NCBI GenBank assembly: GCA_947503265.1
Contig: CANNDC010000008.1
Location: forward strand, 1 to 64,000
Length of the DNA: 64,000 nucleotides
Direction: 5' to 3'
Source of the DNA: an uncultured Alteromonadaceae bacterium
GTDB taxonomy: Bacteria > Pseudomonadota > Gammaproteobacteria > Enterobacterales > Alteromonadaceae
This document shows positions 53,158 to 61,074 of the stretch, one piece after another. Made by a program: the position numbers and the translations under genes. Each line of letters starts with the position of its first letter. The stretch's first letter is position 1. The notes under the pieces are model-generated. The model was given only the letters and a program-made list of their open reading frames with translations. It was not told where the DNA came from and searched no databases.

Positions 53158-55413
53158 TTACTCAACTGTTAATTCCACCACATCTTTTCTTGCTGCTATT
53201 CTATGTGTTATCAATATGGCTTGATCGTTTACGTCAGTAATGTCATCTACCGTGTCAGGTAATTGTCCAAGTAGGTTGAAAACATCGTTTTCAAGGGAGT
53301 ATTTCCACAATTGGAACTGATTATTTATGCCATAGACAGTGTCGTTTCTAACGGTGAAGCGTTTGTCACTTCCTTGATCCACTAGTATCGGAATTAGCTC
53401 GTGTTCCGCAACACCAGATTTCCAAAATCGGTCTACATTGTCAGTGTAAAGAAGGACGCCATCGTTAGTTTTTGTCGCCCATGTTACTTCGCGATCCGAA
53501 AGCGTTTTAAATTCACCGTTGATGAGATTAATTTCTACTAGTGTGATTTTTCCAAGAAGTGGGATATTGGCAACTGCCGTTTGATTTTTGCTATCCCAAT
53601 GAAATAAATTTCGCACGGGATATCCCAACTCAATCAACTCTTCTCTGCCATCTAAATAGAGATGTTTTAGCTGTGACGATGCATTGACGATAATACTCTC
53701 GCCATCTTCAGCCCAAAGTATGCTCCGTATGTAGGTATTGGTTTGAAATTGACTGACTTGTCTAATGTCATTATTCGATGCTGTGGTGTGGTAAGGCGCA
53801 CTTGCGATCCACACTTGGGACGTGCCATCTCGTTCTGAAGAAAAAGCAATAAGCTCCCCATTGGGTTGATACTTTGCGCTACTCTCTTCCAGCATAGAGC
53901 GCATTGCAGTTTCATATTCGACGGAGGCATTCAAAGACTCAGGCTTATTTGTGGACGGCATTGGCGAGAAATGCGCTGGCGGAAATTGCGAAAGGGGGAT
54001 AGATACGATATCGCTGTCGTAATGCCCCTTGATCGCCAACATTTTCTTACCATTTGGATGAAATATGGGCGTACCTATCGCATCAGTTAGCGGTATGCTA
54101 ATACGCTGAATTTTGCCTTCAAAAGACAATGTGTACAGTTGTTTACCTGTACTGAAAATCAGGTGGTCATCTATGGGTGAAAATTTCGGATACACATAAT
54201 TGTATTTTGGTATCAGGCCATTGAAATCAACTGGGTACCTCGAGAGCAAATCGCCATTTAGAGTGAGCTTTTCGATATAAAGTACGCCAGTAGAGTTCAC
54301 CACAATAAGAGCAATAACCTTTTTGCTTCTCGAGAAATCGAATGACACTATACTGCCCTCTTCGACCTCATAAAGTGACGTGCTTTCATTTTCTCCCACG
54401 GAATAACGTATCAGTCTCCAGCGGCCTTGCTCTTTTTGTAAAAGAGCTATCTGGTTTTCCCCAATCCATTTAGGGCTTTTAATCTCCGTGTTTTTACATT
54501 CCATCAATGTAGTTGGTGTTTGTGGAGCTAGCAGTGCTCCTGCAAAATCGATCTGTTGTAGTTGGAAACATTTTTTCTGTTCAACGGGCTCTGAGCAATT
54601 ATTTTGCATGACAAAGCTAAGAGCCGAACCATCTTCTGAAAATGTCAGGCTACCATATTGGCCTAACTCTTCAGTAAGCTGAAACTCTTGTTGAGTCTCA
54701 ACGTTCTTTGCCCAAATATGGCTACTGCACATTACCTCAGGAAAACGTTGAAAGACGATAAACTTCCCATCTGGTGAATATGCGCTAGCAAGCTCTCGGT
54801 TGTCTGTCGAAGTGAGCAGGCGCATATCATTTATTTGTAAAACGTTTGAGGGTGAAGATGAAGGAAATAAAACACCAAAAGCCGCAACGAGAGAGATGAA
54901 AATCACTAAAGTGATTAAAATATGTTTTGTCTTAAACCTAACTTTGTCAGTCGCCACTTCATTAGAATGGGTATGAGCACTGCTATTACTTATGATCATG
55001 TTATCTATTGCAGTATTATCTATTACAGTGCTGTCTATTACAGAGCTATCTATTGCAGCGTTATCTCTGTTGGAAGGGGCTAAAGATGCTTTGGTGTCTT
55101 CCCAACGGATATTAGACTCTAAGCTGTAACCCTTTTTCGAGTGAGTTTTAATGAAACTCTGGGCTTTACCATCATCACCGAATGCTCTTCTTAGTTGCGC
55201 AATACAACGTTGAAGCGTATTAGGAGACACAACGGTACCTTTCCAGACATGATTCAACAAATCGTCTTGGCTGACCACTTCCCCTTGGCGTTCCGCAAGG
55301 TGTGTCAAAACGGCCAGAGCTTTGGGCGGCAGCGTTTGCGCTTTTTGATTATGTGTTATTTGATTTCTTGGTACGTCAACAAAAAAACCGCCAATCCAAT
55401 ATCGTTCGTTCAT
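53158..55413 (-). CDS. CadC-like membrane regulator with TolB/PD40 propeller
   Basis: Protein of 751 residues from the ATG at 55413, preceded by GAGAGC; a longer frame to 55521 lacks support. The N-terminal OmpR-type winged helix (about 1-100: GGFFVDVPRNQITHN, then NTLQRCIAQLRRAFGDDG) is cytoplasmic. A linker with 5-residue repeats (VIDST/VIDNT) and one membrane helix (about 165-190) follow. The rest is a periplasmic beta-propeller of PD40 repeats (SPDGKFIVFQRFP, SFSEDGSALSFV, HPNGKKMLAIKG). This is a one-component regulator that senses outside and binds DNA directly. The divergent serine hydrolase gene across 233 bp is the obvious candidate target. Confidence 0.88.
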   Translation of the reverse strand: MNERYWIGGFFVDVPRNQITHNQKAQTLPPKALAVLTHLAERQGEVVSQDDLLNHVWKGTVVSPNTLQRCIAQLRRAFGDDGKAQSFIKTHSKKGYSLESNIRWEDTKASLAPSNRDNAAIDSSVIDSTVIDNTAIDNMIISNSSAHTHSNEVATDKVRFKTKHILITLVIFISLVAAFGVLFPSSSPSNVLQINDMRLLTSTDNRELASAYSPDGKFIVFQRFPEVMCSSHIWAKNVETQQEFQLTEELGQYGSLTFSEDGSALSFVMQNNCSEPVEQKKCFQLQQIDFAGALLAPQTPTTLMECKNTEIKSPKWIGENQIALLQKEQGRWRLIRYSVGENESTSLYEVEEGSIVSFDFSRSKKVIALIVVNSTGVLYIEKLTLNGDLLSRYPVDFNGLIPKYNYVYPKFSPIDDHLIFSTGKQLYTLSFEGKIQRISIPLTDAIGTPIFHPNGKKMLAIKGHYDSDIVSIPLSQFPPAHFSPMPSTNKPESLNASVEYETAMRSMLEESSAKYQPNGELIAFSSERDGTSQVWIASAPYHTTASNNDIRQVSQFQTNTYIRSILWAEDGESIIVNASSQLKHLYLDGREELIELGYPVRNLFHWDSKNQTAVANIPLLGKITLVEINLINGEFKTLSDREVTWATKTNDGVLLYTDNVDRFWKSGVAEHELIPILVDQGSDKRFTVRNDTVYGINNQFQLWKYSLENDVFNLLGQLPDTVDDITDVNDQAILITHRIAARKDVVELTVE
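55001..55066 (-). repeat. 15-bp tandem repeat in the CadC-like gene
   Basis: Four units of 15 bp (TTATCTATTGCAGTA type) at 55001-55015, 55016-55030, 55031-55045 and 55046-55060, plus a partial copy. In frame they give a pentapeptide linker (AIDNT, VIDST, VIDNT, AIDNM). Confidence 0.85.
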
Positions 55414-55646
55414 ACGCTCTCTAATTAATAGGGGAAGAAGCACTGGTATCGCTAATGCCAATACCCATGACAATTCCGCACCAGTATAACCCGTTGAAAA
55501 GAGTAACAGTTTCCTGATCACATAGAAATCAGCGAAAAATCAGGCCTTTTTCATGACTATCGCAAGGCCACTGTTAGTCTCGTATCGACGGTACGGCATA
55601 AATTCATATTTATTTTATGTCGTGAAAAAAATAAAACGGAAATATC

Positions 55647-56891
55647 ATGACTATAAAAAGAAAGACCACAGTATTGCTAGCAATGACTTATCTCCTTGGT
55701 GTAACGAGCATCTCAGTTGCTGAGATCAGCACTAACCAACACCTTCCCCCCACAGCAACTAAAGAAGAGGCCAAGCTTATTCATTGGCGAATGCCCGAGA
55801 CAGATAAGAGATTTATGGATATTCCAGAGCTTACATCGCCATTCATCGATACCTCGCCTGCCAACCTTAACGATGATATTCCTGTTGGTATTTCGTCGAA
55901 GCAAGATATTGACGAGGCTCGGATTATAAATCTCGCCAAAGAGGTGGCATCAGACAAACATGGGAAGTACGACAGTATATTAATTGCCAAAAATGGCACT
56001 TTGTTATTCGAATCTTATTTTAAACGTGGACGTGTAGATTTATCTCATCCTCAATCATCAGCGACAAAAAGTTATACCTCATTAGCACTGGGTAGAGCAA
56101 TTCAGATGGGTTACCTCAAAATGGAAGATTTAGATAAACCTGTGATTAGTTTTCTTGACAATTTAGATACGTCAAAGCTTGTCGCTGGCGCTGAAAAAAT
56201 TACTTTGCACAACGCATTAACGATGACAACTGGCATTGTTATTAGTGAAGAGGGTTGGGATGCGATGAGAAAGGATCTTGAACGAATTAAAGGTCTAGGT
56301 GAAATTCAAGCAATTTTAGAAGATAGCGCCCCCATAAACGATAAAACGCAGGTTTTTAAATATGGCACAGGTCCCCAATTTGTCATGCAAGTGATTGAAG
56401 CTGTAGTTCCCGGCTCTGCCCGCGATTTTATCGACAAGGAACTGTTTGGTAAGTTAGGTATCACAAATTACGATTGGCGCACTGCACCTAGTGGACTGCC
56501 TGAATCTGGATGGAACGTGAGTGTAACGTCGAGAGATATGCTTAAAGTAGGCCTAGTAGTTCGAAACAAGGGGAAATGGAAAGGCGAACAACTTATACCT
56601 GAAGATTACATAGATCGCGCCACAAAAAGACAGATAGTCACCGGAGATGACGATATTTATGGCGGAGGTCAATTGGTATCAAATCAGGGATATGGTTACT
56701 ATTGGTGGAGTACCGATATTGAATTTGACGGAAAGAAACACCATGCTTTTTCGGCTCAAGGTGGTGGTGGCATGTATATTCTGTTAATACCAGATTTTGA
56801 TTTAATTGTTGTGGTTACCGCCCACGAACGTAACGATGTTACACAACAATTGATTGCTGAACGCGTTCTACCCGTTTTTGCTAAAGGTTGA
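55647..56891 (+). CDS. Exported serine hydrolase (beta-lactamase/DD-peptidase fold)
   Basis: Protein of 414 residues with a signal peptide (ending SISVAE) and a class C beta-lactamase/penicillin-binding fold. The nucleophile is Ser138 in SATK (138-141). A YGTG-like element lies in FKYGTGPQF, and the third motif region is HAFSAQGGGGM. It belongs to the EstB/PBP4*-like serine hydrolases (COG1680), which include esterases and peptidases as well as beta-lactamases; nothing indicates antibiotic hydrolysis. It is divergent from the CadC-like regulator and presumably controlled by it. Confidence 0.88.
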   Translation: MTIKRKTTVLLAMTYLLGVTSISVAEISTNQHLPPTATKEEAKLIHWRMPETDKRFMDIPELTSPFIDTSPANLNDDIPVGISSKQDIDEARIINLAKEVASDKHGKYDSILIAKNGTLLFESYFKRGRVDLSHPQSSATKSYTSLALGRAIQMGYLKMEDLDKPVISFLDNLDTSKLVAGAEKITLHNALTMTTGIVISEEGWDAMRKDLERIKGLGEIQAILEDSAPINDKTQVFKYGTGPQFVMQVIEAVVPGSARDFIDKELFGKLGITNYDWRTAPSGLPESGWNVSVTSRDMLKVGLVVRNKGKWKGEQLIPEDYIDRATKRQIVTGDDDIYGGGQLVSNQGYGYYWWSTDIEFDGKKHHAFSAQGGGGMYILLIPDFDLIVVVTAHERNDVTQQLIAERVLPVFAKG

Positions 56892-57134
56892 TTTTCCACA
56901 ACAAAATAAAAATGCTTTCGAGAAGAACGTATGGTTTTAAAAATTTTGAAAATTACAGAATTAGAGTGATGACCCACTGTGGATGCTGGTGACCGTAAGG
57001 TATGGTGTAATTAACTGAGCGAGATGAACGCTGATCCCTCATTTTTGGGGTAAAGCCAGGATGTGCAGACTGGGTGCGTTACCATGGAATGGTTCATTTT
57101 GCCGTCATCCCCGTTCATTCTGCCGTCACCCCCG

Positions 57135-57318
57135 AATGTTTTTGTCGGGGATATTCGCAATGCCTAGCCAGATCCCAGCCTAAGAGCGTTGCCGGGATGA
57201 CATAGTTTTTCAGACATAAAAAAAACGACAAAAGTCGGTTTTAATTATCTCCCTTGAGGAAGATGGTACCAGAGGCCGGACTTGAACCGGCACACCATTA
57301 CTGGCGGTGGATTTTGAA
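57135..57318. repeat. Direct repeat copy 1 (about 184 bp) with tRNA-Leu 3' fragment
   Basis: From AATGTTTTTGTCGGGG to ATTTTGAA this segment matches 58666-58850 with about a dozen differences, 1531 bp apart. It contains a palindromic REP-like part (ATCCCAGC...GCCGGGAT), the former terminator region and the 3' half of the tRNA-Leu gene. It ends exactly in the anticodon loop. The 243 bp before it (56892-57134) hold nothing recognised. Confidence 0.92.
57264..57318 (-). pseudogene. Partial tRNA-Leu (3' half only)
   Basis: These 55 bases equal the 3' part of the intact tRNA-Leu(CAA) at 58796-58882, from the CCA end to the anticodon loop. Beyond it (after TTTTGAA) the sequence differs completely, so the 5' half is absent and no tRNA can fold. 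Confidence 0.93.
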
Positions 57319-57429
57319 AAGATTGTGTCTTTTTAATTTAATATAATCAATAAGTTGAAAGCTTGAAAAGGCACTTTGCAAATTCGTTGCACAGCCAATG
57401 ATGACAAAAGTTTAAATTTTTTAAAATTC

Positions 57430-57460
57430 AGACTATAATAAGTCTATATTTAGACCGTCT
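57430..57460 (+). promoter_or_regulatory. Candidate antitoxin operator upstream of the Phd/YefM gene
   Basis: AGACT (57430) and AGTCT (57441) form a dyad, and AGAC-C-GTCT (57452-57460) a second, just upstream of the antitoxin ATG. Paired dyads are usual for autoregulated Phd/YefM operons. Confidence 0.5.
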
Positions 57461-57468
57461 TAAAAGCT

Positions 57469-57696
57469 ATGAAAACTCAAACAGTTTCTTACATGAAAGA
57501 ACATGCCAATAATTTGGAGTTAGATAACCCAATTTTAGTGACACAAAATGGAAAGCCAAGGTATGTGATTCAGGATGCTGATGATTATGAAGAGCAACAG
57601 CAAACATTGGCTTTGTTGAAGCTGATAAATCTATCAGAGCGAAGTGCAAGTCAACATGGATTGATGGACTTGGAAGACGCATTTGATGACGTCTAG
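57469..57696 (+). CDS. Phd/YefM-family antitoxin
   Basis: Antitoxin of 75 residues. The N-terminal Phd/YefM fold (MKTQTVSYMKEHANNLELD, then PILVTQNGKPRYVIQDADDYE) binds DNA, and the C-terminal acidic tail (HGLMDLEDAFDDV) should wrap the toxin. It overlaps the next gene by 11 bp, the standard coupled layout. It is the first of two toxin-antitoxin pairs between the long direct repeats. A dyad operator precedes it. Confidence 0.88.
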   Translation: MKTQTVSYMKEHANNLELDNPILVTQNGKPRYVIQDADDYEEQQQTLALLKLINLSERSASQHGLMDLEDAFDDV

Positions 57697-58030
57697 GTAT
57701 AATATAAAAGTTACACCAGTCTTCAAATTGTGTTTAGAAAAGCTTGCGACTTTCTTAACAAGGAAATTTAGTCATTCTGTCGCAACAGAAACAAGACAAG
57801 CAATCAAAGAAAAAATTTCTACTCAGTTATCGACTCAACCATATGCTGCCCCCCGAAGTGAGAGGCTAACCGAGCTTGGTCTGACTGAGTATCGGCAATT
57901 GCTAATAGACAAACACAACGTTGTATTTTTTCGTGTTGATGAATCCAATAGCACTGTCATACTTTTATTAGTTATTGATTCAAGACAGGATCTCAAAAAG
58001 TTGCTGTTTGAAGTGAATTTACTCGCCTAA
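57686..58030 (+). CDS. RelE/ParE-superfamily toxin
   Basis: Toxin of 114 residues from the ATG at 57686 (a TTG at 57683 is also in frame). It is basic and beta-rich: ATETRQAIKEKISTQLSTQP, RLTELGLTEYRQLLID, VVFFRVDESNSTVILLLVIDSRQDLKKLL. The terminal VIDSRQDLKKLL is typical of RelE/ParE proteins that either cleave ribosomal mRNA or poison gyrase; the class cannot be fixed by eye. It is partnered with the Phd/YefM antitoxin by overlap. Confidence 0.85.
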   Translation: MTSRYNIKVTPVFKLCLEKLATFLTRKFSHSVATETRQAIKEKISTQLSTQPYAAPRSERLTELGLTEYRQLLIDKHNVVFFRVDESNSTVILLLVIDSRQDLKKLLFEVNLLA

Positions 58031-58089
58031 ATACAGTGTTGCTTCGGAATTTCTGATTGTATTATTATTAACATTAGCCAAAAATAACG

Positions 58090-58107
58090 TAATATGCGCA
58101 TAATACA
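58090..58107 (+). promoter_or_regulatory. Palindrome upstream of parD
   Basis: GTAATATGCGCATAATAC is a near-perfect palindrome centred on ATGCGCAT, 20 bp before the parD start and overlapping a -10-like CATAATAC. It is a likely ParD operator. Confidence 0.5.
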
Positions 58108-58127
58108 AACATAACGCGAGGATATTT

Positions 58128-58388
58128 ATGAATGTCACTTTAGGTTCAGAATTTGAAAAACGCATTAATGAAAAAGTTGCCTCTGGCCTTTATACTTCAG
58201 CTAGCGAAGTAATAAGAGATGGGCTGCGTTTGTTGTTTGAGAAGGATGTATCTAAGCAACAGCAATTAGAAATATTACGTGAAGAAGTTGGCAAAGGCTT
58301 TCAGCAGTTGTCTGATGGGCAGACTTCCAATAAGTCTGCACTGGATATTTTTGCTGAAGTAAGCAAGGAAATTGATGGCAAGCTATAA
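58128..58388 (+). CDS. parD: ParD-type (RHH) antitoxin
   Basis: Antitoxin of 86 residues with a ribbon-helix-helix N-terminus (NVTLGSEFEKRINEKVASG, then YTSASEVIRDGLRLLFEKD) and a C-terminal toxin-binding tail. GCGAGGATATTT precedes the ATG. It overlaps the toxin gene by 14 bp. It neutralises the ParE-like protein and represses its own operon through the palindrome just upstream. Second of the two modules in this segment. Confidence 0.9.
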   Translation: MNVTLGSEFEKRINEKVASGLYTSASEVIRDGLRLLFEKDVSKQQQLEILREEVGKGFQQLSDGQTSNKSALDIFAEVSKEIDGKL

Positions 58389-58731
58389 ACTTTCTGCGCT
58401 TGCCGAAGAAGACTTGCGAATCATATCTGCAAGAACCATTGAAGAATGGGGCAGACCCCAAGCTGAAAAATATTTGTCTCTTCTCCACCAAACTATGACA
58501 CAAATCGCCGATACTCCAAATTTGGGTAAAAACAGACCTGAGCTGTTCAACAACGCAAAGAGCTTTCCTGCTCAGAAGCACATAATATTCTACTGGAAGT
58601 CTGAGGCAGGGATTGAAGTAGCTAGGATTTTGCATCAAAAAAAATGGATCCACTTGCAGCTTTCTAATGTTTTTGTCGGGGATATTCGCAATGCCAAGCC
58701 AGATCCCGGCCTTAGAGCGTTGCCGGGATGA
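58375..58731 (+). CDS. parE: ParE-type toxin with repeat-derived C-terminus
   Basis: Toxin of 118 residues from the ATG at 58375. The ParE core (SYKLSALAEEDLRIISARTI, then IADTPNLGKNRPEL and HIIFYWKSEAGIEVARILHQ) should end about residue 97, near the normal length of ParE. The remaining ~21 residues, NVFVGDIRNAKPDPGLRALPG, are coded by the first 66 bp of the direct repeat at 58666, including a REP-like palindrome. The natural end was therefore lost and replaced by read-through into the repeat. This could weaken or abolish toxin activity; that is inference. Confidence 0.85.
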   Translation: MASYKLSALAEEDLRIISARTIEEWGRPQAEKYLSLLHQTMTQIADTPNLGKNRPELFNNAKSFPAQKHIIFYWKSEAGIEVARILHQKKWIHLQLSNVFVGDIRNAKPDPGLRALPG

Positions 58732-58850
58732 CGTAGTTTTTCAGACATAAAAAACCAACTCGAAAGTCGGTTTTAATTATCTCCCTTGAGGAAGATGGTA
58801 CCAGAGGCCGGACTTGAACCGGCACACCATTACTGGCGGTGGATTTTGAA
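58666..58850. repeat. Direct repeat copy 2 (about 185 bp) overlapping parE and tRNA-Leu
   Basis: Partner of 57135-57318. It covers the C-terminus of parE, a REP-like palindrome (ATCCCGGC...GCCGGGAT at 58703-58729), the tRNA terminator and the 3' half of tRNA-Leu. Together the copies bracket both toxin-antitoxin modules, in the position expected of attL/attR at a tRNA 3' end. Confidence 0.92.
58749..58772 (-). terminator. Terminator of the tRNA-Leu gene
   Basis: On the minus strand ACCGACT-TTCG-AGTTGGT forms a 7-bp stem (one G-U) with a stable TTCG tetraloop, followed by six T's. It begins 24 bp after the CCA end of the tRNA. Confidence 0.9.
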
Positions 58851-58882
58851 TCCACTGCGTCTACCAATTCCGCCACTCTGGC
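58796..58882 (-). tRNA. tRNA-Leu (anticodon CAA)
   Basis: Eighty-seven bases that fold as a class II tRNA: 7-bp acceptor stem (GCCAGAG with CTCTGGT, first pair G-U), D-arm with GGTAGACGC, anticodon stem GTGGA/TCCAC with loop TTCAAAA, a variable arm of leucine type, T-arm CCGG-TTCAAGT-CCGG, and an encoded ACCA 3' end. It decodes UUG and corresponds to enterobacterial leuX, a frequent integration site of genomic islands. Confidence 0.97.
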
Positions 58883-59215
58883 AAAGTGTCTAGTTTAGTT
58901 CCATTTAGAACAAACTGTTTGGTATGCTCGCTGTGCAAACGAGTGGCACGCATTATAGCTAGGCAAATTCAGCTTGCAAGTATTTTGTGCGCTAGCGGTG
59001 GTTATGTGATGATTTTTTGTTCCGTTTTCATTTACGTTAGGCCCCTCCATGGGTTAGCCCATTCCATGCGTTTTTATTCTACGAGCTTTAATTTGAGTAG
59101 CGAACTCTGGCTCTAATGCAGACTGGGTTCATATTGCTTAAGTTTGCGAGTGCTTTATTAGTGAGAAATTTGTATATTGACCTCTTTCGTCTTCAACAAG
59201 ATCACACCGAGTAAA
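58883..59215. other. 333-bp spacer
   Basis: Contains the tRNA-Leu promoter on the minus strand and the start region of the RDD gene. No further gene or repeat was seen. Confidence 0.4.
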
Positions 59216-59725
59216 ATGACAAGTAGTAATAATAGTTTTCCCAGAGCAGGCTTTTTTCGCCGTCTTGCAGCAATAATTTATGATGCCTTGGTGGCTGTTG
59301 CCGTGGCCATGTGTGCTTCCTTAGTATTCTTACTTGTACTGATGATTTGTTTCCAAAACGGCCTTGTTGATCGAGCCAACACTGAACACTTCATGGACTT
59401 TTTCCGGCAATCCGTTTTATTTACCAATTTGATGCGAGTGTGGGTTTTACTTTGGGTCACTGGGTTTTTCCTTTGGTTTTGGAAAAATGGCGGCCAGACT
59501 ATCGGAATGCGAGCATGGCGATTGCGATTATTTAGCATGAATGACAAACCTATGGGCTATGGAAGAGCTGTAATCCGATTGATCACTGCCTTAGGCGGGT
59601 TAGGAACCTTGCTTGTTTTGCTGGACTTCAAACATAAGTTGGCACTTCAAGACCGACTTTCGAAAACAGAAATTCTTGTGTTATCCAAAGATGCTAACCA
59701 TCACAAAGCATGGAAAACGATTTAA
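59216..59725 (+). CDS. RDD-family membrane protein
   Basis: Protein of 169 residues. The ATG at 59216, with GAG upstream, is preferred over an in-frame TTG at 59177. Features are the RDD motif region FPRAGFFRRLAAIIYDALV (Arg-Arg and Asp), two to three membrane helices and the second conserved block FFLWFWKNGGQTIGMRAWRLRL, ending KLALQDRLSKTEIL. RDD proteins are of uncertain function, with some implicated in Na+/H+ exchange. Its stop directly precedes the ATG of the purine permease (TAA-ATG), so they share a transcript. Confidence 0.87.
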   Translation: MTSSNNSFPRAGFFRRLAAIIYDALVAVAVAMCASLVFLLVLMICFQNGLVDRANTEHFMDFFRQSVLFTNLMRVWVLLWVTGFFLWFWKNGGQTIGMRAWRLRLFSMNDKPMGYGRAVIRLITALGGLGTLLVLLDFKHKLALQDRLSKTEILVLSKDANHHKAWKTI

Positions 59726-61066
59726 ATGACGCCTTCATCACGCAACATTTTTGAGTCTCTATTCAAAGTGCAACAAAAAGGTTCGACACTCCGAAAAGAG
59801 TTAGTTGCTGGTTTAACAACCTTTGCGGCTATGTCATACGTGTTGGTGGTTAACCCTAGTATTCTTTCTGCTAGTGGCATGCCCATCGAGGGGTTGATCA
59901 CGGTAACGGCTCTTGCGGCTTGTATTGGCACGTTAATGATGGCGGCCATGACGAACTACCCTATTGCCATGGCACCGGGGATGGGCCTCAATGCATTCTT
60001 TGCGTTCACTATTTGTATTACCCGAGAAGTTCCATGGGACGCGGCGTTAGGCATAGTATTTTGGAACGGTGTGTTGTTTTTACTGTTGTCGCTACTCGGG
60101 GTACGTAAGAAAATAGCTGAGGCAATACCTCATTCACTAAAAATAGGTGTGCAGTGCGGTATCGGGCTATTTATCGCTTTTATCGGACTTAAAAATGCAG
60201 GCTTGGTTGTCGACAACCCTGCCACTTTTGTTGCTTTAGGTGACTTGTCTGACCCTGCAGTTCTACTGGCGTTAATCGGTATTATAATCACGATAGTATT
60301 AGTGGCTAAAAACGTCACAGGAGCAATTTTAATATCAGTTATATTGCTCACAATATTGGGCTTTTTTATTCCAGTTGGTGAAGGCTCACTTACTTCAACG
60401 CCCTCTGCAATATTTGGTATGCCAGATAGTATCAAGAATACATTTTTCGCTATGGATATCATGTATCCCATTGAGCATTTTGCGCAAACCTGGGATCTGA
60501 TTTTCGCGCTGTTATTCGTCAACATGTTCGATACCATTGGGACCTTGATAGGCGTCTCTCGTAAAGCCAAGTTATTAGATGAGAATGGAAACTTACCCAA
60601 AATAGGAAGTGCCATGACAGCAGATGCTGGTGCGAGTGTTGTAGGTGCGGCTTTGGGAACCTCTCCTGTTACCTCGTATGTGGAATCTGCTGCTGGGGTA
60701 TCTGCTGGAGGCCGCACAGGATTGACTTCAGTCGTGGTAGCAGGTTGTTTTATTCTGGCATTGTTTCTTACTCCGTTGATGAAAGTGATCCCATTGATGG
60801 CAACCACACCAGCCTTGTTGATGGTGGGCATTTTTATGATGGAGTCTTTCAGGCAAATTGACTTTGATGATATGCCGTCTCTCGCAACTGCTACGGTAGC
60901 AATGTTAGCTATGCCACTTACATTTAGTATCAGCGAGGGCATTGCCCTTGGTTTTATCACTTATGTCGGTATCAAAATGGGGACGGGTAAATTCAAACAA
61001 GTCTCCTTGCTCACTTACGCATTGGCAGTGGTGTTTTTGCTCAGGTATTTATTAGATTTAAAGTAG
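59726..61066 (+). CDS. NCS2-family (AzgA-like) purine permease
   Basis: Nucleobase:cation symporter of 446 residues with the 7+7 inverted helix repeat. Signatures of the guanine/hypoxanthine/adenine branch (AzgA/GhxP/PurP) are RKELVAGLTTFAAMSYVLVV, PIAMAPGMGLNAFFAF, VQCGIGLFIAFIGLKNAG, LFVNMFDTIGTLIGV (the NMFDT substrate-site segment) and GTSPVTSYVESAAGVSAGGR. It is coupled to the RDD gene and convergent with lptG across 8 bp. Likely imports purines. Confidence 0.93.
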   Translation: MTPSSRNIFESLFKVQQKGSTLRKELVAGLTTFAAMSYVLVVNPSILSASGMPIEGLITVTALAACIGTLMMAAMTNYPIAMAPGMGLNAFFAFTICITREVPWDAALGIVFWNGVLFLLLSLLGVRKKIAEAIPHSLKIGVQCGIGLFIAFIGLKNAGLVVDNPATFVALGDLSDPAVLLALIGIIITIVLVAKNVTGAILISVILLTILGFFIPVGEGSLTSTPSAIFGMPDSIKNTFFAMDIMYPIEHFAQTWDLIFALLFVNMFDTIGTLIGVSRKAKLLDENGNLPKIGSAMTADAGASVVGAALGTSPVTSYVESAAGVSAGGRTGLTSVVVAGCFILALFLTPLMKVIPLMATTPALLMVGIFMMESFRQIDFDDMPSLATATVAMLAMPLTFSISEGIALGFITYVGIKMGTGKFKQVSLLTYALAVVFLLRYLLDLK

Positions 61067-61074
61067 ATATCCGT

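Noticed and set aside
55414..55521. Longer CadC-like protein starting at 55521
   Set aside because: The extra 36 residues form a hydrophobic stretch in front of a cytoplasmic DNA-binding domain, and the ATG at 55413 has its own GAGAGC ribosome-binding site and the usual domain start.
57319..58665. Integrase or transposase inside the repeat-flanked segment
   Set aside because: Only the two toxin-antitoxin modules were found; no recombinase frame, so an autonomous mobile element is not claimed.
60130..60960. 276-codon open frame on the minus strand inside the purine permease gene
   Set aside because: It is antisense to a well-conserved NCS2 gene, has no family signature, and its length follows from codon bias.
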